Position numbers and translations under genes: made by a program
Part shown: positions 1-8,337 of the stretch, one piece after another
Layout of the letters: every line of letters starts with the position of its first letter
Numbering within the stretch: position 1 is the first letter of the stretch
Source of the DNA: Microvirga lupini
GTDB taxonomy: Bacteria > Pseudomonadota > Alphaproteobacteria > Rhizobiales > Beijerinckiaceae
DNA length: 64,000 nt
Reading direction: 5' to 3'
Assembly (NCBI RefSeq): GCF_014191055.1
Contig: NZ_JACHWB010000003.1
Location: 124,001 to 188,000 of the forward strand
The notes under the pieces: generated by a model
Database searches by the model: none
What the model saw: only the letters and a program-made list of their open reading frames with translations
Told to the model about the DNA's origin: nothing

Positions 1-1
1 C

Positions 2-1495
2 GAGACGGAGGCGCAGTTCTACCACATCGCCGGCCCTGAAATCATGGGCCGCCACTATGGCGAGTCTGAACAGCGTCTGCGTCAGGTGTTCCAGGAAGCG
101 CAGCAGAATGCGCCGGCGATCATCTTCATAGACGAGATCGACAGCATCGCGCCCAAGCGCGAAGAGGTGACCGGCGAGGTCGAGCGGCGCATCGTGGCGC
201 AGTTGCTCACCCTCATGGACGGCTTGGAGCCACGCCAGAACATCGTGGTGATCGGCGCGACGAACCGGCGCGAAGCCATCGACGAGGCTCTGCGCCGACC
301 AGGCCGCTTTGATCGCGAAATCGTCATCGGGGTACCGGACGAACCGGGTCGCCGGGAAATCCTGGGCATTCACACACGAGGCATGCCCCTTGCCGAGGAT
401 GTGGATCTCGATGAGGTCGCCCGCACCACTTTCGGTTTCGTCGGCGCCGATCTTGCGGCGCTCTCCCGTGAAGCCGCCATGGACTCGTTGAGGCGCATCC
501 TGCCTGGGATCAACCTGCGGGACGGCATCCCGTCGAATGTGCTCGAGAGCCTGCAGGTGAACCGACAGGATTTCATGAACGCGATGAAGAGGGTCCAACC
601 GTCCGCCCTGCGCGAGATCATGATCCAGGTGCCCAACGTCACCTGGGACGACATCGGAGGTGTCGAGGAGGCGCGCACACGCCTGCGCGAGGGCGTCGAG
701 CTTCCCCTCAAGAGCCCGGAATCCTTTCGCCGCCTCGGGATCAGGCCCGCGAAAGGCTTCCTGCTCTTCGGCCCGCCTGGAACTGGCAAGACCCTGCTGG
801 CGAAGGCGGTCGCCAGAGAGGCCCAGGCCAATTTCATCGCGACGAAATCCTCGGATCTCCTGTCCAAATGGTATGGCGAGTCGGAGCAGCAAGTCTCCCG
901 GCTTTTCGCCCGCGCCCGCCAGGTCGCCCCGACGGTCATCTTCATCGACGAGATCGATTCCCTTGCCCCCGTCCGGGGCGGCGGGCTCGGTGAACCCGCC
1001 GTGACGGAAAGGGTAGTCAACACGATCCTGGCCGAGATGGATGGACTCGAGGAGCTGCAGGGCGTCGTCGTGATGGCGGCAACGAACAGGCCCAACCTCA
1101 TAGACCCTGCTCTGCTGCGGCCAGGCCGCCTGGACGAGCTGATCTATGTGCCGGTTCCAGATGCCAAGGGCCGCCGACATATTCTCAGCATCCACACCAA
1201 GGCCATGCCGCTTGGACCCGATGTCGACCTGGACACCATCGCCGAACGGACCGATCGGTATACGGGCGCCGATCTGGAAGACCTGACCCGCCGGGCTGGC
1301 CTTCTCGCCCTGCGGGAGTCGCTCCAGGCGCAGCAGGTGACCATGGCTCATTTCGAACAGTCCCTGCGCGAGACCCGCCCTTCCGTGACGCCTGAGATGG
1401 AGCGGGAATACGAGGAACTGGTCGGCACCCTCAAGCAAACAGGACCTCAGCGCCAAGCCATCGGCTTCCTGCCCCTCAGGCAGGCTGCTGAATAG
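2..1495 (+). CDS. CDC48/VCP-like AAA ATPase, 5' end outside window
   Basis: This is a tandem AAA ATPase that probably unfolds or remodels protein complexes in the cytoplasm, like archaeal and eukaryotic CDC48/p97. The frame is open from the first bases of the window and reads FYHIAGPEIMGRHYGESE across the first internal Met at 44. That is core AAA sequence, so the true start lies upstream. Visible parts are the D1 Walker B (IIFIDEID), the D1 arginine-finger region (RRPGRFDRE), and a whole D2 module with Walker A GPPGTGKT, Walker B VIFIDEID and RPGRLDE. The Walker A of D1 and the amino-terminal domain are outside the window. The gene converges on the next gene, with a shared hairpin between them. 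The family assignment is firm; the client is unknown. Confidence 0.93.
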   Translation, partial: ETEAQFYHIAGPEIMGRHYGESEQRLRQVFQEAQQNAPAIIFIDEIDSIAPKREEVTGEVERRIVAQLLTLMDGLEPRQNIVVIGATNRREAIDEALRRPGRFDREIVIGVPDEPGRREILGIHTRGMPLAEDVDLDEVARTTFGFVGADLAALSREAAMDSLRRILPGINLRDGIPSNVLESLQVNRQDFMNAMKRVQPSALREIMIQVPNVTWDDIGGVEEARTRLREGVELPLKSPESFRRLGIRPAKGFLLFGPPGTGKTLLAKAVAREAQANFIATKSSDLLSKWYGESEQQVSRLFARARQVAPTVIFIDEIDSLAPVRGGGLGEPAVTERVVNTILAEMDGLEELQGVVVMAATNRPNLIDPALLRPGRLDELIYVPVPDAKGRRHILSIHTKAMPLGPDVDLDTIAERTDRYTGADLEDLTRRAGLLALRESLQAQQVTMAHFEQSLRETRPSVTPEMEREYEELVGTLKQTGPQRQAIGFLPLRQAAE

Positions 1496-1549
1496 GCCGA
1501 TTTCCTGAGCAGAAGACCCAATGAACCTTCTTATCGCAACCTAAAAGAA

Positions 1550-1582
1550 AAGAGCGCGGACCCTTAAAGTCCACGCTCTTTA
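1550..1582. terminator. Bidirectional terminator hairpin
   Basis: AAGAGCGCGGAC and GTCCACGCTCTT form a 12-bp stem with one mismatch and a 7-nt loop, flanked by A-rich and T-rich tracts. It lies between two convergent genes and could end transcription from both sides. Confidence 0.7.
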
Positions 1583-1598
1583 TCCGGGAGCGCGGAGA

Positions 1599-2036
1599 TT
1601 ACCGCGCACAAGCGACGGGAATTCGAGTGCTCGAGTTGTGGTCGTATACGGTCTGGCACGGCACACCGTTGATCCAACGGATCTCGTGCGGAGCCGCATA
1701 CGGGAATGGGGAGTTCGGCGTTCCGGACACAGGAGCGCCCATCATCGGACCGACAGGCGCGGGAGCGATGCTGCCGGTCGAGACCACATCACCGCCTACT
1801 GCCATCGGAGCACGCGAAACGCCGGCCATCGGCCCAGCGCAAGCCACCGGAATCCGGGTCTTTGAGCTATAATCGTAAACCGTCCGGCACGGCACGCCGT
1901 TGATCCAGCGGATCTCATGCGGAGCCGCATACGGGAATGGGGAATCCGGCGTTCCAGAAACCGGCTGCGCAACGGCAGCACCAATCCCGGAAAGGGCCAT
2001 GAGGCCAGCGCCAGCAATAAGTGCGATCCTCTTCAT
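1599..2036 (-). CDS. Small secreted protein with duplicated Cys-pair module
   Basis: This 145-residue protein is predicted to be exported. It starts MKRIALIAGAGLMALSG and has a signal peptidase-type AVA-Q site near residue 24. The mature part consists of two almost identical modules (about residues 25-67 and 102-144) joined by a Pro/Gly/Ala-rich linker. Each begins PVSGTP, contains APHEIRWINGVPC, then TVYD, and ends RIPVACA, so each carries two cysteines that may form a disulfide. A good ribosome site (AGGAGA) precedes the ATG. I do not recognise the family. It looks like a periplasmic or surface protein, and no neighbour suggests a specific role. Confidence 0.75.
   Translation of the reverse strand: MKRIALIAGAGLMALSGIGAAVAQPVSGTPDSPFPYAAPHEIRWINGVPCRTVYDYSSKTRIPVACAGPMAGVSRAPMAVGGDVVSTGSIAPAPVGPMMGAPVSGTPNSPFPYAAPHEIRWINGVPCQTVYDHNSSTRIPVACAR
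1605..1964 (-). repeat. Direct repeat, 231-bp period, inside the secreted-protein gene
   Basis: Positions 1605-1733 and 1836-1964 are near-identical copies offset by 231 bp. They share long exact stretches such as the segment beginning GGAGCCGCATACGGGAATGG. The copies encode the two modules of the secreted protein, and their DNA-level similarity suggests a recent or homogenised duplication. Confidence 0.85.
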
Positions 2037-2366
2037 AGAAGTCTCCTGTGCCTGGTTTAGGCATGGCTTCTCGCCATAAGAACACAGGCTTAACGCATAG
2101 GGGTCGAATGGTTTCCAAGCATACTTTCAAGCCACGGAGTTGTGATTGACGCACTTCAAAAGCCTAAGCTTGCGAATTGCCAAGCCTGGAGACGCTATAA
2201 TAAGGTAAAAAGGCATGTGACCGTGTGCGCACCCGCACAGTATGCAAATCGATTATTTATGATCTAAAAATTGTGCAAACTCTAACCTATGCCAGGATTA
2301 GAAGCACAGTGCTTCATTCCCAAGGACCAAGATACAAAACCATCGGCGACAAAGCATGCGGATGAC
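2037..2366. other. AT-rich intergenic region, no gene seen
   Basis: About 330 bp lie between the start of the secreted-protein gene and the stop of the EamA gene. The stretch 2160-2340 is clearly more AT-rich than the surrounding coding DNA and probably holds the promoter of the secreted-protein gene. I see no convincing ORF, tRNA or strong hairpin. Confidence 0.5.
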
Positions 2367-3275
2367 CTATGCGCCTAGCGTCCTCTCCTGTGGCTCAACC
2401 GATCGGACTCGTGTTGCCAGCCACAATCCGCATACCACGCCTGCAAGGCCTATCAGGACGCCAAGGGTAAAGGGCTCGTCGAGGATGAGTGCGCCGAGCA
2501 GGGATGCCGTAATGGGGCTCAGGGAGAGAAAAACCGTCACCCGGGTCGGTGTCGTCTGCTTGAGCGCCCAGAGCCATAGAACATAGCCGATGCCGCTGGA
2601 GATTCCGATCAGGATCACGACGATCCAGCCGCGTTGATCAAGGCGCGTTCCTACGGTGAAAAGCCCCTCCATTCCTGCCGGGCCTGCCAGGAATACCACC
2701 GAGGCAATCATGGCCCAGGCGCCGATAGGAAGGGTCGGATAGCGTGAGAGATAAGGGCGATACAAAACAGAACTCACGGCACCACACAGCGCAGCGGCGA
2801 GCACGAGGATTGCTCCGATGATGTCGCTTGAGCCGGCGTTGGTCATCAGCCTCTCGCCGAGGGCGGCCGCAACACCGACAATGGTCAGCGTCACACCGGC
2901 CGACTTGGCACCTGTGAGACGTTCACGTCCCAGAAGAGCCGCGATAATCATGGTCATCAATGGAAAGGTGGAAAACAGAAGCGCCGCACGGGTGGAGGAT
3001 ATGAACTGAAGGCCGAGATTCAGAAGAGCGATGAGAATCCCGAATTGAATGACGCCGAGGCCCATCACAGCAAGAAGATCGCGAGTCGCGAACCGCACTC
3101 GCCCACCCGCAGCCACGAACGGAACTAAGCACAGCACCGCGATGGCATAGCGCAGGAAAGCCAGGGATGCCGGGCCAATGTCGTGGATGACGAGGCGGCT
3201 CGCGACAAGGGCGGCCCCGACCTGAACACCTGTTGCCGCGGCGGCCGCCAAGGCGAGGGTTTCATGCCGCTTCAC
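2367..3275 (-). CDS. EamA/DMT-family transporter
   Basis: This 302-residue inner-membrane protein has about ten hydrophobic segments in two EamA repeats (roughly residues 10-140 and 150-290), the usual layout of drug/metabolite transporters of the RhaT/YdcZ/PecM type. Such proteins typically export amino acids, metabolites or toxic compounds; the substrate cannot be read from sequence. It begins with GTG, whose bases overlap the TGA of the upstream MarR-GNAT gene (GTGA), so the two are translationally coupled and form one operon. A regulator/acetyltransferase paired with an exporter suggests a response to a small molecule that is acetylated and pumped out. Confidence 0.88.
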   Translation of the reverse strand: MKRHETLALAAAAATGVQVGAALVASRLVIHDIGPASLAFLRYAIAVLCLVPFVAAGGRVRFATRDLLAVMGLGVIQFGILIALLNLGLQFISSTRAALLFSTFPLMTMIIAALLGRERLTGAKSAGVTLTIVGVAAALGERLMTNAGSSDIIGAILVLAAALCGAVSSVLYRPYLSRYPTLPIGAWAMIASVVFLAGPAGMEGLFTVGTRLDQRGWIVVILIGISSGIGYVLWLWALKQTTPTRVTVFLSLSPITASLLGALILDEPFTLGVLIGLAGVVCGLWLATRVRSVEPQERTLGA

Positions 3276-4207
3276 AGGTCGAGATTCCAGGTCTGCCCGA
3301 CGAGATCCTTGCCGAACGAATGATGCGCCTCTTCCTTCACCAACTGGAACCCCCTCGCCTGGTAGATTCCACGGGCTGCCATCAGCACGTCATTCGTCCA
3401 GAGGGTCAGCGTTCGGTAGCCTTTTGCTCTGGCAAAGGCGATGCACTCGTCGACAAGCCGGCGCCCAAGGCCAAGGCCTCTGGCCGAGGGCTCTACATAG
3501 AGCAGCCGGAGTTTGGCCACCTCGTCAGAATGATAGACCAGAAAGACACTGCCGAGAATCTCGCCATCCCGTTCGGCAATCCAGCAGCGCTCCCGCTCGG
3601 GATCGAAGTTTCTGACGAATGAAGCGGCGATCTCGGCAACCAAAGCCTCGAAGGTTTCGTCCCAGCCATATTCCTGGGCATAGAGCAGCCCCTGCCGACG
3701 CGCGATCCAACCGATGTCTCCAATCCGGTGTGGACGCAAGGTGCAAGGGATCTCCTGAGCCGAGTTGCCGACAACGCGCTCCACGACATTCATCGCTTGC
3801 ACCAGTCTCTCCTGCTCACTGACCGAGAGCTTGGACAGCATAGCGCCGATCTGATCGACCGAGGCCCGGTTGAGGGGCTCGAAGGTTGCACGTCCGGCAT
3901 CGGTGAGGGAGAGGAAGATCTGGCGTCGGTCATCCTCCGAGCGCGAGCGCTGAAGTAGATTGCGGCTGTCGAACCTCTTGAGAATCCGGCTGAGATAGCC
4001 CGGATCGAGGCCCAGCTCTTGGCCGAGCGTCGCCGCAGTCATCGGGCCGTGATTAGCGAGTTCATAGAGAATGCGGACTTCGGTGAGGGAATACTCGCTG
4101 TCGAGCAGTCCCTCGTTCAGAAGCCCGATATGACGCGTATAGAAACGATTGAAGCTTCGGATCTTTGCAACCCGATCATCCGCAGGCAGTCTGGACAGCC
4201 GAGACAT
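3272..4207 (-). CDS. MarR-type regulator fused to GNAT acetyltransferase
   Basis: This 311-residue protein joins an amino-terminal winged-helix MarR domain (about residues 15-150; the segment LGLDPGYLSRILKRFDSRNL fits the recognition helix and following turn) to a carboxy-terminal GNAT domain (about 160-311). The GNAT part contains the acetyl-CoA loop SARGLGLGRRLV and the later motif GIYQARGFQLV. Such bifunctional proteins are known in many proteobacteria and are annotated as helix-turn-helix/GNAT proteins. The gene starts 31 bp downstream of a perfect 10-bp inverted repeat, suggesting autoregulation, and its stop overlaps the EamA exporter start. The acetylated substrate and the inducer are unknown. 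Confidence 0.9.
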   Translation of the reverse strand: MSRLSRLPADDRVAKIRSFNRFYTRHIGLLNEGLLDSEYSLTEVRILYELANHGPMTAATLGQELGLDPGYLSRILKRFDSRNLLQRSRSEDDRRQIFLSLTDAGRATFEPLNRASVDQIGAMLSKLSVSEQERLVQAMNVVERVVGNSAQEIPCTLRPHRIGDIGWIARRQGLLYAQEYGWDETFEALVAEIAASFVRNFDPERERCWIAERDGEILGSVFLVYHSDEVAKLRLLYVEPSARGLGLGRRLVDECIAFARAKGYRTLTLWTNDVLMAARGIYQARGFQLVKEEAHHSFGKDLVGQTWNLDL

Positions 4208-4238
4208 AACCGCCTCCTCTGCCCATCACCCTCGGCCA

Positions 4239-4261
4239 GATAGTTGACGGAGTCAACTATC
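4239..4261 (-). promoter_or_regulatory. Palindromic operator candidate for the MarR-GNAT protein
   Basis: GATAGTTGAC and GTCAACTATC form a perfect 10-bp inverted repeat around the 3-nt centre GGA. The size and symmetry fit MarR-family operators. It sits 31 bp upstream of the MarR-GNAT start codon and just after the stop of dppF. Binding is inferred, not shown. Confidence 0.65.
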
Positions 4262-4276
4262 GAAAACATTCCTTGC

Positions 4277-5281
4277 TCAAGCGGCGGCATCGACCGCCAA
4301 GCGCCCTTCATGGATGGCGTGGCAGGCCACCCCGCCAAGGAGCGGCGGGATTTCGGCCCGGCAGCGTTCATTGGCAAAGGGGCAGCGCGGGTTGAACGTA
4401 CAGCCGGAGGGCGGGCTGATCGGGTTCGGAATCTCGCCGCTCACGGGAATGCGCTGGCGCCCGGTCATCCCCACATCCGGCACCGCGTCCAGGAGCATGC
4501 GGGTATAGGGATGCTTCGGGTGCGCGAAGAGTTCGCGCCCGTTGGAGATCTCGACGATGCGGCCGAGATACATCACGCCGATCCGGCTCGCCATATGGCG
4601 CACCACGGCGAGGTTGTGGCTGATGAGCAGGTAGGTCAGGCCGAGGCGATCCTGCAGGTCGCGCATGAGGTTCAGGATCTGGGCCTGAACTGACACATCG
4701 AGCGCCGAAGTCGGCTCGTCACAGACGATGAACTCCGCATTTGAGGCAAGCGCTCGGGCAATCGCGACGCGCTGGCGCTGACCGCCCGAGAACTCGTGCG
4801 GATACTTCTTGCCGTCTGCCGGATGGAGGCCGACCAGGGACAGCAACTCGCCGACCCGCGCTTCGATCTCCTTCTCCCGCTCGATCAGGCGGAAAGCTCG
4901 GATCGGCTCGGCGACGATACGGTCCACCTGCCAGCGGGGATTGAGGCTGGCATAGGGATCCTGGAAGATCATCTGGATACGCCGCCGCAGACGCTGGCGC
5001 TCGGCAGATGCCGCCCGGCTCGTCATGGAGACGCCGTCGATCACCACCTCGCCGTTCGAAGGCGGCAGCAATCCCACCACCATACGCGCAACCGTCGACT
5101 TGCCCGATCCGGACTCGCCCACGAGCGCGAAGGTCTCTCCCTTGGCGATATTGAACGAGACGCCGTCGACGGCTTTCAGGTACTGCTTCTCACCGCCCTC
5201 AAGCACCCGGTTGAGCCAGGGCTTTGAGACGTCGAACACGCGGCGCAGGTCTTTGACTTCGACATAGGAACGCTCGGTCAC
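4277..5281 (-). CDS. dppF: Peptide ABC transporter ATP-binding protein (DppF/OppF type)
   Basis: This 334-residue ATPase powers import by the peptide/nickel-type ABC transporter encoded upstream. It shows Walker A GESGSGKST, signature SGGQRQRVAIARAL, Walker B FIVCDEPTSALD, and the carboxy-terminal oligopeptide-transporter extension with the cysteine motif NPRCPFANERC that marks the DppD/DppF subfamily. It begins with GTG overlapping the stop of dppD (GTGA), so it is the last gene of a tightly coupled operon. The substrate class is inferred to be peptides or modified amino acids; glutathione or other solutes remain possible. Confidence 0.93.
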   Translation of the reverse strand: MTERSYVEVKDLRRVFDVSKPWLNRVLEGGEKQYLKAVDGVSFNIAKGETFALVGESGSGKSTVARMVVGLLPPSNGEVVIDGVSMTSRAASAERQRLRRRIQMIFQDPYASLNPRWQVDRIVAEPIRAFRLIEREKEIEARVGELLSLVGLHPADGKKYPHEFSGGQRQRVAIARALASNAEFIVCDEPTSALDVSVQAQILNLMRDLQDRLGLTYLLISHNLAVVRHMASRIGVMYLGRIVEISNGRELFAHPKHPYTRMLLDAVPDVGMTGRQRIPVSGEIPNPISPPSGCTFNPRCPFANERCRAEIPPLLGGVACHAIHEGRLAVDAAA

Positions 5282-6270
5282 GCAACGGCCTCCGATCGGG
5301 CGGAAGATTCATCGTAGAGATGGCAGGCGACCCGGTGCTCGCTATGCTGAATCGGCTCCGGCCGCTCGACCCGGCAGCGGTCGAAGACATAGGGGCAGCG
5401 CGGATTGAATGGGCAGCCGGGCGGAATGGCCGACAGGCGCGGCATCGAGCCGGGGATCTGCACGAGGCGATCCGTGTCGCTCTCCAGCGACGGGATCGCC
5501 CCCATGAGTCCCTTGGCGTAAGGATGTAGCGGGTTCTGCACCACGTCCCTCACAGGGCCGATCTCGGCGATGCGGCCCGCATACATCACGGCGACACGGT
5601 CAGCTGTCTCGGCGATCACACCCATGTCGTGGGTGACCAGCATGATAGCCGTGCCGTGCTCGCGCCCGAGCCGCTTCAGGAGCGAAATGATCTGCGCCTG
5701 AACGGACACGTCGAGGGCTGTGGTCGGCTCGTCGGCGATAATGAGCTCCGGCTCGGCGCACAAAGCGAGTGCGATCACGACGCGCTGGCGCATACCACCG
5801 GAGAACTCGTGCGGATAGCTGTCGATCCGCCTCTCCGGCGCCGGAATGCCGACTTCGGCCAGGAGATCGATAGCGCGTTTTCTCGCCGCTGAAGCGGAGA
5901 GGTTCGTGTGGGTGCGGATGGTCTCGACGAGCTGCTCGCTAACCCGGTAGAGCGGGTTCAGGCTAGTCAGCGGATCCTGGAAGATCATGCCAATGCGCTT
6001 GCCGCGCACCCGGCGCATCTCCTCGGGCGGCAGATTGTCGATGCGCATGCCAGACAGCAGTACCTCGCCGCCGGCGATGCGGCCCGGCGGATCGATGAGG
6101 CCGATGACGGCGGAGCCCGTCACTGACTTGCCTGCACCGGATTCGCCGACGACGCCAAGCACTTCGCCTTTCGCGATGTCGAACGAGATGCCATCGATAG
6201 CCTTGAGGATGCCGCGCCGCGTGACGAACTCGACGCGCAGATCACGGACGGAGAGGACGGGTTGAGCCAT
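5278..6270 (-). CDS. dppD: Peptide ABC transporter ATP-binding protein (DppD/OppD type)
   Basis: This 330-residue ATPase partners DppF. It has Walker A GESGAGKS, signature [15 protein letters not shown], Walker [13 protein letters not shown], an H-loop (LVTHDMG) and the terminal [11 protein letters not shown] motif. I chose the ATG at 6270 ([11 protein letters not shown]) because a GAGAGG ribosome site lies about 8 nt upstream and the ABC domain begins directly afterwards. An ATG at 6288, overlapping the permease stop as ATGA, is an alternative. The frame stays open to 6390, but that part overlaps the permease gene and has no ABC homology. Confidence 0.92.
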   Translation of the reverse strand: MAQPVLSVRDLRVEFVTRRGILKAIDGISFDIAKGEVLGVVGESGAGKSVTGSAVIGLIDPPGRIAGGEVLLSGMRIDNLPPEEMRRVRGKRIGMIFQDPLTSLNPLYRVSEQLVETIRTHTNLSASAARKRAIDLLAEVGIPAPERRIDSYPHEFSGGMRQRVVIALALCAEPELIIADEPTTALDVSVQAQIISLLKRLGREHGTAIMLVTHDMGVIAETADRVAVMYAGRIAEIGPVRDVVQNPLHPYAKGLMGAIPSLESDTDRLVQIPGSMPRLSAIPPGCPFNPRCPYVFDRCRVERPEPIQHSEHRVACHLYDESSARSEAVA

Positions 6271-6284
6271 GAGTGTCGCCTCTC

Positions 6285-7241
6285 TCATCGCAGCTTCGGA
6301 TTGAGCGCATCGCGCAGCCAATCGCCTAACAGGTTGATGGCGAGCACGAGGACGGCCAGTGCGATGCCCGGGAAGGCTACGATCCACCACTCGCCGGAGA
6401 ACAGATAGTTGTTGCCGATGCGGATGAGCGTGCCGAGGGACGGCATGGTCTCGGGCATGCCGGTGCCAAGGAACGATAGGGTCGCCTCGGTGATGACTGC
6501 GAGCGCCAGGTTGATGGTGGCGATCACCAGAACCGGCCCCAGAACGTTGGGCAGGACGTGCCGGAACATGATCACCGGGGTCGGCAGGCCGATAAGCCGA
6601 GCGGCGGCGATGTAGTCCTTGTTCTTCTCCACCATCACCGATCCGCGCACGGTGCGGGCGTACTGTACCCAGAAGCTCAGGCCGATGGAGAACACCAGTA
6701 CTGAAAGGGTCGTCATTTCGCTGAGCTGACCGCCCAGCACGGCCTTCACGACGCCGTCCACCAGAAGAGCGATCAGAATGGCCGGAAAGGTCAGCTGCAC
6801 GTCGGCGATGCGCATGATGATGGCGTCGGTCGTGCCGCCCACATAGCCGGCGATCAGGCCCAGAGTGATTCCGAGCGTGGCCGAAAGGGCCACGCCGAGG
6901 ATGCCCACGGCAAGCGAAATCCTTAGACCGTAGAGGATGGCCGAAAAGATGTCCCTGCCCTGCTCGTCCGTTCCGAGCACGAAAGGCATCTGCCCTTCCG
7001 CATCCCAGATCGGCGGCAACCGGCTGTTCATGAGCTCCAGCTGCGCGGGATCGAACGGATCCTGCGGCGACAGCAATCCTGCCAGGATGGCCGAAGCCAT
7101 GAAGAGAGCTGTCAGGACGGCGGCCGCCATGGTGAGCTTGGAGCGCTTGAAGCTGGCCCAGATGTCACTATCGAAGAAGCGGCCGGCCCAGGTGGTGGGC
7201 GGGGAATGCGACGCGGGCGCCGCCTGGATTGCATCTGCCAT
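6285..7241 (-). CDS. dppC: Peptide ABC transporter permease (DppC/OppC type)
   Basis: This 318-residue inner-membrane subunit has a cytoplasmic amino-terminal stretch, a first hydrophobic helix near residue 40 and an extracellular loop containing GTDEQGRDIFSAILYG, the hallmark of OppC/DppC. About five further transmembrane helices follow. The cytoplasmic EAA loop, which contacts the ATPases, reads YIAAARLIGLPTPVIMFRHV. It lies 10 bp downstream of dppB and its stop nearly abuts dppD, so the genes are cotranscribed. Confidence 0.92.
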   Translation of the reverse strand: MADAIQAAPASHSPPTTWAGRFFDSDIWASFKRSKLTMAAAVLTALFMASAILAGLLSPQDPFDPAQLELMNSRLPPIWDAEGQMPFVLGTDEQGRDIFSAILYGLRISLAVGILGVALSATLGITLGLIAGYVGGTTDAIIMRIADVQLTFPAILIALLVDGVVKAVLGGQLSEMTTLSVLVFSIGLSFWVQYARTVRGSVMVEKNKDYIAAARLIGLPTPVIMFRHVLPNVLGPVLVIATINLALAVITEATLSFLGTGMPETMPSLGTLIRIGNNYLFSGEWWIVAFPGIALAVLVLAINLLGDWLRDALNPKLR

Positions 7242-7251
7242 TCTACCCTCC

Positions 7252-8232
7252 TCAGGCCGGCTGCCGGATGGACGTTCTCAGGCGGGGATCGACGATCGTG
7301 TAGAGGATGTCGACGGCGAGGTTGATCAGCACGAAGATCAGGGCCACCAGCATCAGGTACGCCGCCATGATCGGGATATCGACGTTCTGTACCGCCTGCA
7401 CGAACAGGAGACCCATGCCAGGCCACTGGAAAACCGTTTCCGTGATGATTGCGAAGGCGATCACGGAGCCGAACTGCAGCCCTACGATGGTAATGACCGG
7501 CACCAGCGTGTTCTTGAGCGCATGCCCGAAATGAATGGCCCTGGTGGTCAGCCCCCTCGCCCGCGCGAACTTGATGTAGTCGGTGCGCAGCACTTCCAGC
7601 ATCTCGGCCCGGACGATGCGCATGATCAGGGTCATCTGGAACAGGCCGAGCGTGATTGACGGCATGATGAGAGCCTTCAGGCCCGAGGTGGTAAGGAGTC
7701 CTGTCGACCACCAGCCGAGGCGCACTGTATCACCGCGCCCGAAGGACGGCAGCCAGCCAAGAATGACGGAAAAAAGATAGATCAGCAGAATGCCGATCAG
7801 AAAGGTCGGGAGCGAGATGCCGATCAACGAGATCGTCTGAAACACCTTGGCGAGAAAGCTGTCCCGCTTGAGGCCTGAATAGACTCCCATCAGCACGCCG
7901 AACCCGATCGCAAAGAGCGTTGCGCAGAAGGCCAGCTCCAAGGTCGCCGGCATGCGCTCGGCCAGGAGATCGGAGACGGGCTGCCGGAACTGGTAGGACA
8001 CGCCGAACTCGCCCCGGACGGCGCTTGAGAGATACCGCGCGAACTGCACCGGAACGGGGTCATCAAGACCGAGAGAGCGGCGGACCTGCTCCCGTTCCGC
8101 TGCGGGGGTATCGAGGGAGACGATCTGGTTCACCGGATCGCCGGCGAAGCGGAACATCGCAAACGAAATGATGCCGACGGCCAGAAGAACGCCAATGGCC
8201 TGGAGGGCGCGTCGGATGACAAAAGCAAACAT
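7252..8232 (-). CDS. dppB: Peptide ABC transporter permease (DppB/OppB type)
   Basis: This 326-residue permease starts with FVIRRALQAIGVLLAVGIISF, the typical first helix of DppB/OppB, and has six predicted membrane spans. The EAA loop reads YIKFARARGLTTRAIHFGHA, and the protein ends with the family's ILYTIVDPRLR motif. The ATG at 8232 was chosen because the family starts there; the open frame continues to 8322 but the added residues look like untranslated leader. A strong stem-loop separates it from the binding-protein gene upstream, which may set a lower permease dose. Confidence 0.92.
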   Translation of the reverse strand: MFAFVIRRALQAIGVLLAVGIISFAMFRFAGDPVNQIVSLDTPAAEREQVRRSLGLDDPVPVQFARYLSSAVRGEFGVSYQFRQPVSDLLAERMPATLELAFCATLFAIGFGVLMGVYSGLKRDSFLAKVFQTISLIGISLPTFLIGILLIYLFSVILGWLPSFGRGDTVRLGWWSTGLLTTSGLKALIMPSITLGLFQMTLIMRIVRAEMLEVLRTDYIKFARARGLTTRAIHFGHALKNTLVPVITIVGLQFGSVIAFAIITETVFQWPGMGLLFVQAVQNVDIPIMAAYLMLVALIFVLINLAVDILYTIVDPRLRTSIRQPA

Positions 8233-8294
8233 GTACAATCTCTTGATCGCTACGCCTCGGGCGAGCCTGACCGTCCGGGGCCTTCGAATAAATT

Positions 8295-8320
8295 GTCCCG
8301 GGCAGCGGACTGCCCGGGAC
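8295..8320 (-). other. Intercistronic stem-loop between dppA and dppB
   Basis: GTCCCGGGCAG and CTGCCCGGGAC form a perfect 11-bp stem with a 4-nt loop and no following T tract. Hairpins in this position often protect binding-protein mRNA from 3' decay or partly attenuate permease expression; that role is inferred here. Confidence 0.7.
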
Positions 8321-8337
8321 ACGCGATCAGCCGCAAA

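Noticed and set aside
44-46. First ATG of the window as start of the AAA ATPase
   Set aside because: The preceding codons already encode conserved AAA sequence (GPEIMGRHYGESE region), so the gene begins outside the window.
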